The position numbers and the translations under genes were made by a program. Of a stretch of 64,000 bases of DNA, positions 47,029-57,633 are shown piece after piece. The notes below the pieces were generated by a model, which worked only from the letters and a program-made list of their open reading frames with translations, made no database searches and was not told the DNA's origin. Source of the DNA: Manihot esculenta (lineage: Eukaryota > Streptophyta > Magnoliopsida > Malpighiales > Euphorbiaceae). The DNA lies in contig NC_035163.2 of NCBI RefSeq assembly GCF_001659605.2, positions 32,266,158 through 32,330,157 of the forward strand, read 5' to 3'. Numbering within the stretch: the first letter of the stretch is position 1; each line of letters starts with the position of its first letter.

Positions 47029-47538
47029 TCAAAGTAATTGCTGAATAATAGCAGAAGCAATAACTGAAGTATCATGCACAATTTTGTTAAATTTAGTAAG
47101 GGGAGACTTCCCATGAAAATTAGCTTCACACAAATTGGCTTCATTTGCAGCATCATTAGCTCCATTTTGTGCAAATTTGGGAACCCCTTTCTGCAAAGCT
47201 TCAAGGGCTTCTGGTATATCTGCACTTAAAATTGCAGAGTAACTTTCAGCACAAAAACTCAAAGGATTCTTCAGCCTTGGGCTCTTCTTAAACAGCTGAT
47301 TGATCAACTGCACTGAAATGGTTGCTTTTGCCTTCACCATATTAATCATTATGAGGGCTAGTCCACGAACATCTGCCCTGGAGCTTGCAGGATCCGAGCT
47401 GAGAGAGCTTACGCAGAGGTTGTAGTACGGTGTCTGCTTGCAAGTTTGGGCTATTATATTAGCATCAGATTGCACAAAACTCAACTGGGTTATCAGGAAA
47501 CCAAGAAAGATGAAGGTTAGAGAGGTAGATGTCTTCAT
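47029..47538 (-). CDS. Probable cell-wall/vacuolar invertase inhibitor (PMEI family)
   Basis: An intronless frame of 169 residues with signal peptide (SLTFIFLGFLITQLSFVQS), cysteine hairpin CKQTPYYNLC, SFCAESY and ANLCEANF. The GVPKFAQNG segment carries the PKF tripeptide which, from work on the tobacco inhibitor, contacts invertase. This favours an inhibitor of beta-fructosidase over a pectin methylesterase inhibitor, though sequence alone is not decisive. It ends with the typical hydrophobic helix SVIASAIIQQLL. The TATA box lies at 47622-47628. Unlike the gene at 44984, the central region is rich in Lys/Ala (MVKAKATISVQL). Confidence 0.9.
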   Translation of the reverse strand: MKTSTSLTFIFLGFLITQLSFVQSDANIIAQTCKQTPYYNLCVSSLSSDPASSRADVRGLALIMINMVKAKATISVQLINQLFKKSPRLKNPLSFCAESYSAILSADIPEALEALQKGVPKFAQNGANDAANEANLCEANFHGKSPLTKFNKIVHDTSVIASAIIQQLL

Positions 47539-47621
47539 TTTTTCAAGGATTGAATATGGAAGAACATGGGAATGGAGAGAAACTGGGTTATGATTTGGGT
47601 TAATTATTGAACTGGTGGGGC

Positions 47622-47628
47622 TTTTATA
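47622..47628 (-). promoter_or_regulatory. TATA box of the invertase-inhibitor gene
   Basis: On the minus strand CCCTATAAAAGCCCC stands about 85 bases upstream of the ATG at 47538. Confidence 0.7.
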
Positions 47629-47639
47629 GGGGAGTTTGG

Positions 47640-48555
47640 TTCTTATCGCAGCCTGATTTACTATCTTTTCCTCTTAAATAATAATAATAAAAAAAGCCAA
47701 GTGCCATTGTCGAGAATAATATACCCAACTCACATAATTATCTTAATTAATAAATGAGTTTAAGAAAGTAATTTATTTATTGTGAATTTTTACTTTTAAT
47801 GCAAAATTTTTGTTTTTATTTTTAGCTATGGAAAATTAATTTCATATAATGTATAAAAATTAACACATAACATCAATAAAAATAAATTTACCCCACACCC
47901 ATTTACATAATAATAATAATAATTTGACTGCATACTTTCAGTGTTTATTGTCCAACCATGTTGACAAGTTCAACTAACAATATCATTATCTATGGTTCTG
48001 AATTAGAAAACCCTTCAATCATTGACAATCTTAAAGGTTGGCCATAATCAAGTCATTATGAATTTAAGGAAAATAATAATAAAAATAGAGAAAAGAAAAA
48101 ATAAAAAAATAAAAAAATAAAACGACGTTTATTTTAAAAAAAAAAAAAAAAACAAGGAGTATTGTTGAAATTTAGAGATGATAGAGGGAAAATGAATGGA
48201 CATCCACATTCTAAAGCTTATCCTATAAAATCTCTTTTCCTACATCTCTTTGTCCAAATGCAATTATTAGATGGTTGTGTTTACAATGATCTCAAACTTG
48301 TCTACAAATAAAAGTAATAATTTTTAAATTATATAATTTATACATCTCACATTTATACTACTTTTTATATTTAAATACTTCATTTTTTTGATAAGACATA
48401 AAAATTAAAAAGTGTTGGAAGTGGGTCTATTCATCTCAATAATTTACAATAAAGTGAATAAATAAATATTTAATTAATAAGTTATTAAACTTGTCATATG
48501 AGATCAAATTTTATATTAAATGCACCTAAAAAAAAGTCAAAAAGTAAATTTGGGC
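47640..48555. other. AT-rich intergenic DNA
   Basis: No gene seen. Contains AAT microsatellites (about 47680 and 47908) and an 18-base A run near 48138. Confidence 0.6.
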
Positions 48556-48563
48556 ATCATATT

Positions 48564-49926
48564 TAGGGATGTAAATGGGTAAGGTATCTGCGAAATTGAG
48601 GGTATTCAAACCCGAACCCGATTATATATAAAATTTTCGAACCCGTCTCAAATCCGTTTAGTATTTTAATTTTATTATCCATATCCATTCCAAATCCGTT
48701 TAATAATATCCGTACAATACACGAATACGACCGAACCCGATTTTTTAAAATTGAATTCAATGAAAAAAGTTTAAAAATTTAGATTTTATAATTCAAATAT
48801 CAAACCCTAAATTAAAAAATTTGCACAACCTGAATTAGAAAATTTACACAACCTGAATATCAAACTCAATTATCTATTCAACTAAAACTATTCCTAAGAT
48901 ATGCACAACCCAGCAGTAGAAATATTAGAGACATACCCAGCAGTAGAAATATTGGAGAGCAATAATCAAATAGTAAATATCCAAATAATCAAATTAATAG
49001 TTCATAAATTCTAAAATTCTTTAATAGCAACTAAAAATTCTTTAACAATATGGATATAAAAGATCTGATTATCAAAAAATTTGATTGCAAACCTATTCCA
49101 GCCAAAGGAGATGTCGCCGACGCCGATTGTGGAGAGGCGGGGAGAGGGAAGAGTTGTCTCCGACTGAGAAGTGGGAGATGTGGCCACTGGAGAGAGAGAA
49201 GGAGATATCGGGAGAGAGAAGATTTATCGTCGACTGGGGAGAGAAAGGAGACATCGCCGTTGTCGATTGGGCTGCCGGCACTCGTCAGTGAAACGGGGGA
49301 GAGAGGCGGGACTGTGGGAGATGTTACCGACTGGAGAGAGGAGATATTGATGACTGAGGGAGAAAAAGATCACAAAACCCTAACACGAACAAAATATCCC
49401 AATTCAATGAATTCCAATACCTGAAAATTAAACTCGATTCCGATTCACCGAGGTAGGGAAAGGAGCTGAGTCGTTTATAGGAGGAGAAGAATCGTTAATA
49501 CCGCAGTATAAACAAATGACTGGCGGGGAAGAACAGTGAGCTCCTGCATTACTACGGTGACTGGCGGACGGGCGGATGAAGAAGAGAGGAGAAGGTGATA
49601 TCTGATTGGGCGTTAGTGAAGTGGAGGAGAGAGGCCGATTGGGAATTGGGAATTATAGGAAGGAAAGCAGGGAGAGAGGCGAGACGGAGAGAGGGTAGTG
49701 AAAATGAAAAAAAAGGAATTATGGATCAGGGTTAGGATTAGAGTTAGTTTTGTTATATACTAATCGGGTATCCGATAGTCTAATTCCGAACCCTACCCGA
49801 ATCCGAGACAGGTAAAATTTTTCAAACCCGAATCCGCCCAAATCCGTTTTGTAAAAATCCAAATCCATTCTAATAGGGTTTGGGCGAATCGGGTACCCGT
49901 AAAAATCCGCCCGCCTGACATCCCTA
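48564..49926. mobile_element. Non-autonomous hAT-like DNA transposon, TSD ATCATATT
   Basis: 1,363 bp bounded by terminal inverted repeats TAGGGATGT... (left) and ...ACATCCCTA (right) and flanked by perfect 8-bp copies of ATCATATT at 48556-48563 and 49927-49934. Eight bases is the hAT duplication length. Subterminal regions carry many ACCCGAA/TTCGGGT-type repeats (for example 48605-48740 and 49760-49915) that can pair between ends. No transposase is present. The middle (49090-49430, 49440-49710) is purine-rich with GGAGAGAG repeats and no recognisable gene. It probably depends on a partner transposase elsewhere. Confidence 0.88.
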
Positions 49927-50207
49927 ATCATATTGGTAGGGAAAGAGGAGAGGATGAGATTGAGCCAAGTGGATATCATGGATTCTTGGATGCTCTTAGC
50001 TTCAAAGGTAATAAATTATAAATGCATCTTTGTCTTTATTGCCTGTGTAATTGCTTGGCAACTCATCTCATGTATGGATTCCTTTCTTATTTGTTAAGAG
50101 AAATTTTTATGAACAAAAACATTATTCATATATGTTTTTTCTCAATGCATGCCCTTAAGTCTATTTAACCTCTTAATCCCTAATAATTTTTTTTTGTTTA
50201 AAAAAAA

Positions 50208-50516
50208 CCTTATCTAAATTTTATAATGAGATATTTAATTCAAATAATCGTTACTCTATTAGGTTCTTATAGATTATGGCGATCACAAATTTAATAATGA
50301 TTTTAGGGTCAGAGGCATCGAACCCTAACTCTAATAATTTATAAATTGATTTTTACCTTTTACTTCCCAATAATTTGTTATTAAAAAAAATTATCAGAAT
50401 TTTATAATCATATATGTAAATTCAATAAGTTATTGGATTAGCTTCTTGTAAATTATAGCGATCACAAATTTAATAATGATTTTAGGGTTAGAGACATAGA
50501 TAGAACCCTAACTCAA
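50208..50516 (+). repeat. Diverged direct repeat, two units of about 127 bp
   Basis: Units at 50208-50334 and 50389-50516 share AATTTTATAAT at the left, a conserved core GCGATCACAAATTTAATAAT followed by GATTTTAGGG, and an AACCCTAACTC end. They lie in AT-rich DNA between the hAT element and the 3' end of PAPS. Not coding. Confidence 0.7.
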
Positions 50517-51075
50517 ATTAAATTTTGAGAAATTTAACGGTAAAAAAAAAAATCACTCTTAAGATAAAAACTAATCAATTATTTTTAAAATTAAATAATC
50601 AAATCTACAGAGTGCTCATCAGAGAAACCCAATTTACATATTCTAATCAAAGTGTGAGTTATCTGTTGCAAGTGACAGCCAAGTTTTGATTCATTGAGAT
50701 CCTTACAAAAGTTGTCAAGATTGTATCCCTAGATAAAGCATAATTCTCATGATGCAATTGAGACAAATATTATCCAAGTTTATTAAAATCGTTTGGATTT
50801 ACTTGACCAATAATTGCCGATTACCCCTGTTTTCTCCTCTGCCTCTCCCCTATTTAAAACCTTTTTAATTGGCCTACTGCTCTGTTCTTCTCTGCCCCAT
50901 GTGTCGGGATGTGTCGGGATCTTTAACGCGTATTCAAACACACATCCTATCCACATTTCTTGTAAATTCTTTTGATGCAATTGCAAGCAGTGTAATGCAG
51001 AAACTCACAAGCGCACAAGGCAGAACAGCAAAAACAAACTTAGCACCATAACAAAAAAGAACACGTTGAATCATT

Positions 51076-54000
51076 TTAAGCTCCAGAAGTTGGAAGTCTG
51101 GTGTCTCCATTAGTTGCCACATACCCGACAAAGTAGTCTGGCAGATACCGCGAGTATGCTGGGATCCTTCGGTCATTCACAATCTTCCAACATGCTTTCG
51201 TTTTCTTTGCATTTCCACTATTGAACTCAGCATTGTTGGGCAGTTCAGAAGCTTGCACAATTGACAGTTCTATCTTTCTAGGAATACCATGGTAGCCGCT
51301 ATATATATTGCCGAGGAAATCCTCCTCGACCAATTCTATGTTCATAAAACTACTCTTAGAGGGATTCAGGCCCCAGTAGAAGACCACATTTGGTTCTGAT
51401 ACATCCATGTCAACATATTCCGTGGGGTTGGGGTCACAAAAGCCCTGTAGCCCTTCAAGCTGCAACAAACAGAAGATCAGTGTTGCAAAACGATAAGAAG
51501 CCAAAAATGAAGAACCATGAAGAAAAACAGTAAGTGAAAAGTAACATTTCCCTTTAGCAATATTAATGTAGAATCATCAGTCTAAGAATATCAAGAACAA
51601 ATAATATCTGTTCTCAAAGTGAATCTCACAATTTGCATGATTCCAAGGAGAATTTAAAACTATGGAAGCATTTTGAACATAGTTATGCAGTATGCCAACA
51701 GTTCTGGGATAAACATGGAATGAAATAAGTCAATTACCTTGAGAAGCAGACAGCGAAAACGAGACTTCACCCAACCCACCCAGTCTCCCAGCTCATCTTG
51801 ATCAGAAGCTGAAAGGTAAATTTTGACAAATCGGGTATACTTCTTTGAATAGGCAAAAGGCTCTAAAATGCTATTCCAATTGAAATCTGGATTCAGAATA
51901 CCCTGCAATCAGGAAAACAGATTAAGGAACTGTATTTTCGAATAATTATTTAACTAAAATTTCCATAACAATTTCATTAAGGTACTCCCAGCAATGGAAT
52001 CGAGTAGGCAAAGAACTAAAGAAGCTGTAGAGAGTCAAATACAATCAATCAACCTTGGTTAAATCAACAAGAAGCAGACATACCTTCGTTGAAACATGCC
52101 CTCTGAGAAACTCTGCTCTGATCTTGTAGAATGTGCTCTTAGTGATATTGGAGTGGCAATACTCATGTGGACTACATGGCAAACGAATGGGCATGAAGGA
52201 CCGTGTCTCAATCACAGCTCCAGCTGTTGATGGAGTTCCATCTTGCAGCACCACAGGTGTAGGCCAAGGCCAAGTAGCAAAAGTACTGAAGAAGCTTGAT
52301 ATGAGAATGCTGACACTGGCATTTGGATGATTTTGACAAACATAGGCCGCTAATATTGCCAAATGAACGCCTCCCAGAAACCCATTTAGCTGCAACATAA
52401 TGCTTACATAAATTCATAACTTCAGCCAAAAAAAAAAAGCTTCTCATAAAGGCCAACTGAAGCAGGAAAAAAGCATGCATTGGAAAATGACTGCAATTAC
52501 TAATTACATACATTACCATACACTCCCCGCCTCTTTCCCCACAGTTTAACATATCGCAGCATTGATTGGAAATTCTGAAATAAGTAAGTGAAAAAACATG
52601 TGAGATATGCAAAAACTGAAACTCCACCAGGCTAATGACCCATTGGCGTTTCCTTGAGGAAAACAACAACTTGTGTGAAAAAAGAGAGTAATTTTCTACC
52701 TCTAGGTTTGGTATAAGTTGAAGAATCCGTTGATTTGCACGTACTCCAGATAAACTCTTCCAACTGGTTTCGTCAATATTTCTCAGAAATAATGGATTAA
52801 GTACATCCACGTTCTGCAGTTCATAGATTTGACATTCAATAATTTACATAATCGACAGAGGAGGGAAAAAAAAAACTGAACATGACAGTAATGATATATA
52901 GGTAACTCTTAAACATATTATTGCAACCAAGGAAACCAAGTATCTGGAAGAGAAAAAAAAAATCAGATACAGCAATTAAATTATTATAAGATCTTTAGTA
53001 CAGAAAACAGCTGTAAACATTATATTAAAAATTCCACAATAATATCAATCATAGGGTGTTATACTTACATCAGGAACAACTAATAATTTAAGCTGAGCAT
53101 ATGGTAGATCAACTGAGATACCATCAAATTTGAACCGCATCAAAGGAACTTTTGCATCCTTCACACAATGAATATCTGATACTTCCGGTCTGCTTTTAAG
53201 CATGTTTCGTAGAACAATGAAAAAGTCCTCCTGCACAGTTTACAATTAATTAAATAAAGACAAAACCATGGTTTGATCCTTGTGATGAAACTAAATATGG
53301 CACAATAGAAGAACTTACATCCATGGTGGCAAAGAAAGGACCAACACATAAAGCATCAATATCAGACTCTGGGCCATGAACCTAAGTGAAAAGAGAAAAA
53401 CATCAGTAAACAACAATCATATTAGTCTACAAATTTTCCAAGTTCTAATGCCTCCGGGAGTGGAAAAAGGCCTTCAACTTAACTTTTCAAATGCTGTTGA
53501 CACCGGTATAATAGAAACTGGAAAGGAACATGAAAAATAATTTTGATACATACCATAAAAGTAGTGATATACTAAACCAAAATTTAGGGGAAAAAAAGAA
53601 ATGCAAAAGGTTCGTCAATGAACAATATATTAATATTGAAACAGAGCTAGAAGGTTTTTTATTAGAATTTAGAAAGACTTACGCCCAGACCATAGGACCC
53701 ATATGTTAATATTGTGGCACATGTTGCAGCAATCTTTTCTCTAGGAAGCCGACGCTGCCAGGCAACCTTCTTGGCCCATGCCACCACCAACTGCGACATC
53801 ATAAACCATATTAAGTCTTAAGATGGCAAATCACTTCACAGATAAACATTCATTATTACAATGCTCCAGTTAAAACAATCTTTTTCTATTGAATAGGCAG
53901 TCTGAACAAAGGATGGTAAACTTTTCTACAAGAAAGAAAGCAATTATATAAATCCCAATATTTGTACACTTGAAAATAGATGTCTAGGTCTTAAGATGAG

Positions 54001-54662
54001 AAATTACTTAGAATTAGTTCCAAATATAAGATAATTAACTGATAAATTTCCACTCAAAATAACGATTCCGATGAGAAACATTCATCAATACAATGCTCTG
54101 CTTGAAAACCACTTTTCATACCGAATAGACAATATGAAACAAGGATGGTAAAATTCTCTATAAGGAAGGAAGAAAGAAATAATACAAATGAACCCCAAGA
54201 TTTACCTTCTTGAGCTTTGAAATAACATTTTTCCTCTTCTCTTCCTCTTTCAGAGTCGGCAACAATCCCTCATTACCCATGAACTAAACATTAAAAACCA
54301 ACTAAAGATCAACCACATTGTCCAAGAATTGTTAGATAACCATGAAAACGGATTACAAGAAGACTAGGTAGTAGTTAAAAAAGAAAAAAGAAAGTAAAAA
54401 AAACTCCATTATTAATAAATTTCTTCACCTTAAGAAGCGATAAAGAACTTTCCTCCTCCATTGGAATCAAGAATGAAGGACCTAAACCGAATGCAAAAGA
54501 TGATGGTAGTGGAAGATTGCAAGGAAATAGAACCTGACCGTGAAAACTAGGGTCAATGAAACCAAGTAAGGGGTTCACAGGTGGAGGAGGAAGGAGATGA
54601 TAGCGAGGAGGCACGAGAAGGACGACGACGTTTTTGCGGCTTTGGTATGCATTTGCTTCCAT
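51076..54662 (-). CDS. PAPS3: Poly(A) polymerase, short PAPS3-like form, 10 coding exons
   Basis: Adds adenosines to RNA 3' ends. Minus-strand coding exons: 54429-54662, 54206-54283, 53683-53790, 53319-53381, 53069-53230, 52700-52813, 52512-52574, 52084-52389, 51738-51902, 51076-51459. All are in frame with GT-AG sites, giving 558 residues. Catalytic motif GSYGLGVHGPESDIDAL (about residues 131-147) and the third Asp in GISVDLPYAQL show an intact nucleotidyltransferase. The central domain (NGFLGGVHLAILAAYVC) and RNA-binding domain (up to IPAYSRYLPDYFVGYV) follow. It stops right after this domain and lacks the C-terminal nuclear-localisation tail of canonical plant PAPs, as does Arabidopsis PAPS3. 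The N-terminal exon is proline-rich and unusual. The start could also be the in-frame ATG at 54728. Orthology is supported by the GAL1 and RWA neighbours. Confidence 0.92.
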
Positions 54663-54924
54663 GCACACACCAAAAGCCGTTGGAACATGCGAGAGTTCAA
54701 TAGACGAGATTCTGGTGTTTCTGATCAAGGAAGAGGATTTGGAAAAGGAAAATGGGATTCTGAGTCAGTTGAGCCTTCTTTTGCAGTTTTGAAACTGCGA
54801 CGAGTATGCACACAGAGTGGAGAAAATTTAATGTATGGAGGGGCTTTCATGAAACTATCCACGTGGCACAATCGTATCGATAGAGCATAATAGATTTTAG
54901 ATTTATTAAATAAATAAATATACA

Positions 54925-55500
54925 TATATAAAAATCCACAATAAAAAATAAATATTAATTTAAAAACTTAGTACTTTACCTACATCTACTCCTCCGTACT
55001 TTTAGCTCGTTTCTTTTTTTTTTTTTTTAAGGTTACTTTAAGTTTATTTCACAACTTAAAAAAAATGTTTTTGAAATGCAAAAATTTAAAAAAAAAATTG
55101 TTGCCTACACCCATTTTCCATACTGTAATAGATAAATAAAACAAATTGAAAGGATAAAAAATAGAAAGTAAATATTTATATTTTTAATATATTCGCTTAT
55201 AGGAGTATTATGAACTTAACATATGGATACTATTGTTTTAAGTATAAAAATAAGACATTGTTAAAGATAGTCTTTAATTTTTCATATTAAATATATATGT
55301 ATTTATGTTTATCATGTTTTAAATATAAATATGTTATTGATTTATCAATTTTAGAAATTATTTTAAAATTAAATTTAATAATTTTAATTATAAGCAAAAA
55401 CAACACAATAATATTTTAACAATATTCAAAATAATAATTTTCTGGAAAGTGTTCCACACCCGTAACTCCAATGCTAAACGGGCTGTAGTCTAGGTAGTTT
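54925..55500. other. AT-rich spacer between divergent genes
   Basis: Intergenic DNA separating the divergently transcribed PAPS3-like and acidic-protein genes. No gene was seen. Confidence 0.6.
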
Positions 55501-55601
55501 TTATTTCGGCCCGACCTGCATAGAAAATCAAAACATTCAAACCAAACCCAACAATTGAGTCCTGCATACTCGGACTGGACTGTCTTTGAGATTAGGAAGA
55601 G

Positions 55602-55662
55602 TGGGCCTCCTAGCGGTCCGTTCGAATTTCCAGAAAATAAAAACCCTAACCCTAACCCTAGG
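55602..55662 (+). promoter_or_regulatory. Telo-box cluster with site II element, promoter of the acidic-protein gene
   Basis: Three CCCTAA units (AAACCCTAACCCTAACCC, from 55641) lie next to TGGGCC at 55602-55607, with another GGCCCG near 55508. The pair telo-box plus site II (TGGGCC/T) is known in promoters of plant ribosomal-protein and cell-cycle genes, acting in dividing cells. The ATG is at 55995. Confidence 0.65.
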
Positions 55663-55994
55663 TGCTCCTTCAACAGCTGTCTTGCACGTGACAACCACCT
55701 GACTCCAGAAAACGTGTATTGAGGCGCCGCAATGACCCTATCTCTTTAAAAATGCATATTCTCTCACTTCTACCGTCCGATCGAATTCCACGTCATCAAT
55801 CCGCATGATTCCTCTTTTCAACGGCTCAGATCAAGTTGCAGAGCTACTGGTACAACGAACGAAGAAGCTCCTCTCTTCCCTTCTTTCTTCCTCTCCAATT
55901 TCTGACTTCAATTTCTTTTCCTGGAAAAATATATTTTCTCGAGAAAGTTTCTATACTTCCCTTTGACTTTGTTTTGCCTTTGAACATCAAAATC

Positions 55995-57633
55995 ATGGAG
56001 CAAGAAGGAGAAATTTTCGAAGAGGAGAAGGAAATTAGAGTTTTCAGTGCAGAAAAAACAGACGACGACTGTGAAACAGAGGAAGGTGTAGAATCTAAAG
56101 AGGAAGAGGAAGAAGAAGATGGCGACGAGGACGACGACGGTGACGAAGATGACGACGACGAAGACGACGAAGAAGATGATGAGGGGGGCGAGGACGACGA
56201 AGACGACGAGGTTCAGGTCTTACAATCCTCCAGAGGGCCACCGGTTCAGTCGGCGGATGACGACGAGGACGACGAGGACGAGGATGACGATGAAGATGAC
56301 GATGGTGAAGGCGGCGACGACGATGACGACGACGACGACGACGACGAGGAAAACGATGACGAGGATGAAGACGGTGAAGAAGAGGTAATATATATCCAAA
56401 TTTATACAATTTTCCGCATATACTTCATTCCTAGTTATGTGAAAGCCAGTTAATTTTCCTCAAGAGTTTGCTTGTTGTTTGATAAACGAACCTGTTTTGG
56501 AATCCGTCACTTCTATTCTCAGATCTGTATATATATGTTTTCATTATGTGTTCTTATTGTCTAAATAAACTTAAACAGCAGATTTTATTATATTTCAAAA
56601 GCGGCTTGAACCTTAAAGTTACGATTTTGACTTGTATGCTTTATGCTCTTTTTTTTTTTTTTTTTCTCGGGAGGAAGAGACCCGGGGGGGTGGTGGGTGA
56701 TGGTTTAGGATATTTGCAAATAATATTATGTATTTGGGAAATTGTTCTTGAATATCGAGTTTTAACCTGGGTGCAATTGGGAAGTTGTTTGTCAAGGCTG
56801 CCGTGATGTTCAAGCTAGTTCTTTACATTTTCTTCCGCGTAACTTTTATATTAAAGCTATTTCAAGCTGCTGAGCTTTTTATCTGTACTGCCAAAATTAT
56901 CCAATCACCGTAAAGTAATAATGTTTTTACTAGAGAATCTTTTTTCATTACTGGATTTGGGGATAAATTTTTCTAGGGATATTGATTAGAACCAGTAATT
57001 ATTTCTTATTTGCTATTATGACTGTATCCTCAGCTTTAGTTGCTATAAATGGCTTGTGTTGGCATATTAGTGCTTGAGATGTGCAGTTTAATCTTATACT
57101 TAATCTAGAATATTATTCAGGACTATCTAGTGGTTGCAACTACTTTATCCTTTTAAGCAACATGCATGTAGAGATGGCAATATCATTATAGAAGCTCTTT
57201 CATTCACGAAACGTGGCATTTGATTTATCAATGAAATTACCAAATGTTTGCTCTTGTATCAGTTATTGTTTGTTCGAGATCCAGTAGTGCCACTGCTTAC
57301 ACCTGTTATAGCCCATGTAATTTGCATCTGATCCACCTTGATTCTGTTCTGCTTCTTCATGTCCTTTTTATGTATTAAATACAGGATATGGGAACGGAAT
57401 ACCTGGTTCAACCAGTAGGTCGCGCTGAAGACGAGGAGGATGCCAGTGATTTTGAACCAGAAGAGAATGGTGAAGATGAAGATGCTGATGAGGAAGATGA
57501 AGATGATGATGATGAGGGTGCTGGGAAGGTTGAGGCTCTATTGAAGAGGAAGAGATCAGATAAAGATGACTCAGATGACTCAGATGATGATGGTGATGGT
57601 GGAGAGGATGATGAGAGACCATCCAAGAGATAG
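55995..57633 (+). CDS. Highly acidic, probably nuclear protein (unknown function)
   Basis: Two coding exons, 55995-56384 and 57385-57633, give 212 residues. The first exon is almost wholly Asp/Glu (runs such as DDDDDDDDDDEE) encoded by GAC/GAT/GAG repeats. The second has a more distinctive segment GTEYLVQPVGRAEDEEDAS, further acid runs, then basic clusters LLKRKRSDKDDS and the end ERPSKR, which could act as nuclear localisation signals. The start is the ATG in AAAATCATGGAG, followed by EQEGEIFEEEKEIRVF. An upstream in-frame ATG at 55836 would add an unrelated hydrophobic stretch and is less likely. The composition is like histone chaperones or nucleolar acidic proteins. No catalytic domain is visible. 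The telo-box/site II promoter fits a growth-related nuclear role (inference). Confidence 0.78.
56100..56370 (+). repeat. Coding trinucleotide-rich tract (GAC/GAT/GAG)
   Basis: Imperfect triplet repeats inside exon 1 of the acidic-protein gene. Frame-shifted reading gives Thr/Met- or Arg/His-rich shadow frames only. Confidence 0.85.

Noticed and set aside
49050..49424. 124-residue frame inside the hAT element.
   Set aside because: Low-complexity GERR/GE-rich reading of a purine-rich tract, with no transposase or other domain.
52208..52810. 200-residue minus-strand open frame in the PAPS region.
   Set aside because: It runs through two introns and out of frame with the neighbouring exons. Only the part encoding NVDVLNPLFL to IPNLE is real (exon 6).
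55641..55662. Telomere repeat (CCCTAA)3, possible chromosome end or fusion scar.
   Set aside because: Only three units, within a promoter beside a site II element. A telo-box is the simpler reading.
56095..56409. Arg/His-rich minus-strand frame and Thr/Met-rich plus-strand frame over the acidic tract.
   Set aside because: Shadows of the GAC/GAT triplet tract in other frames.
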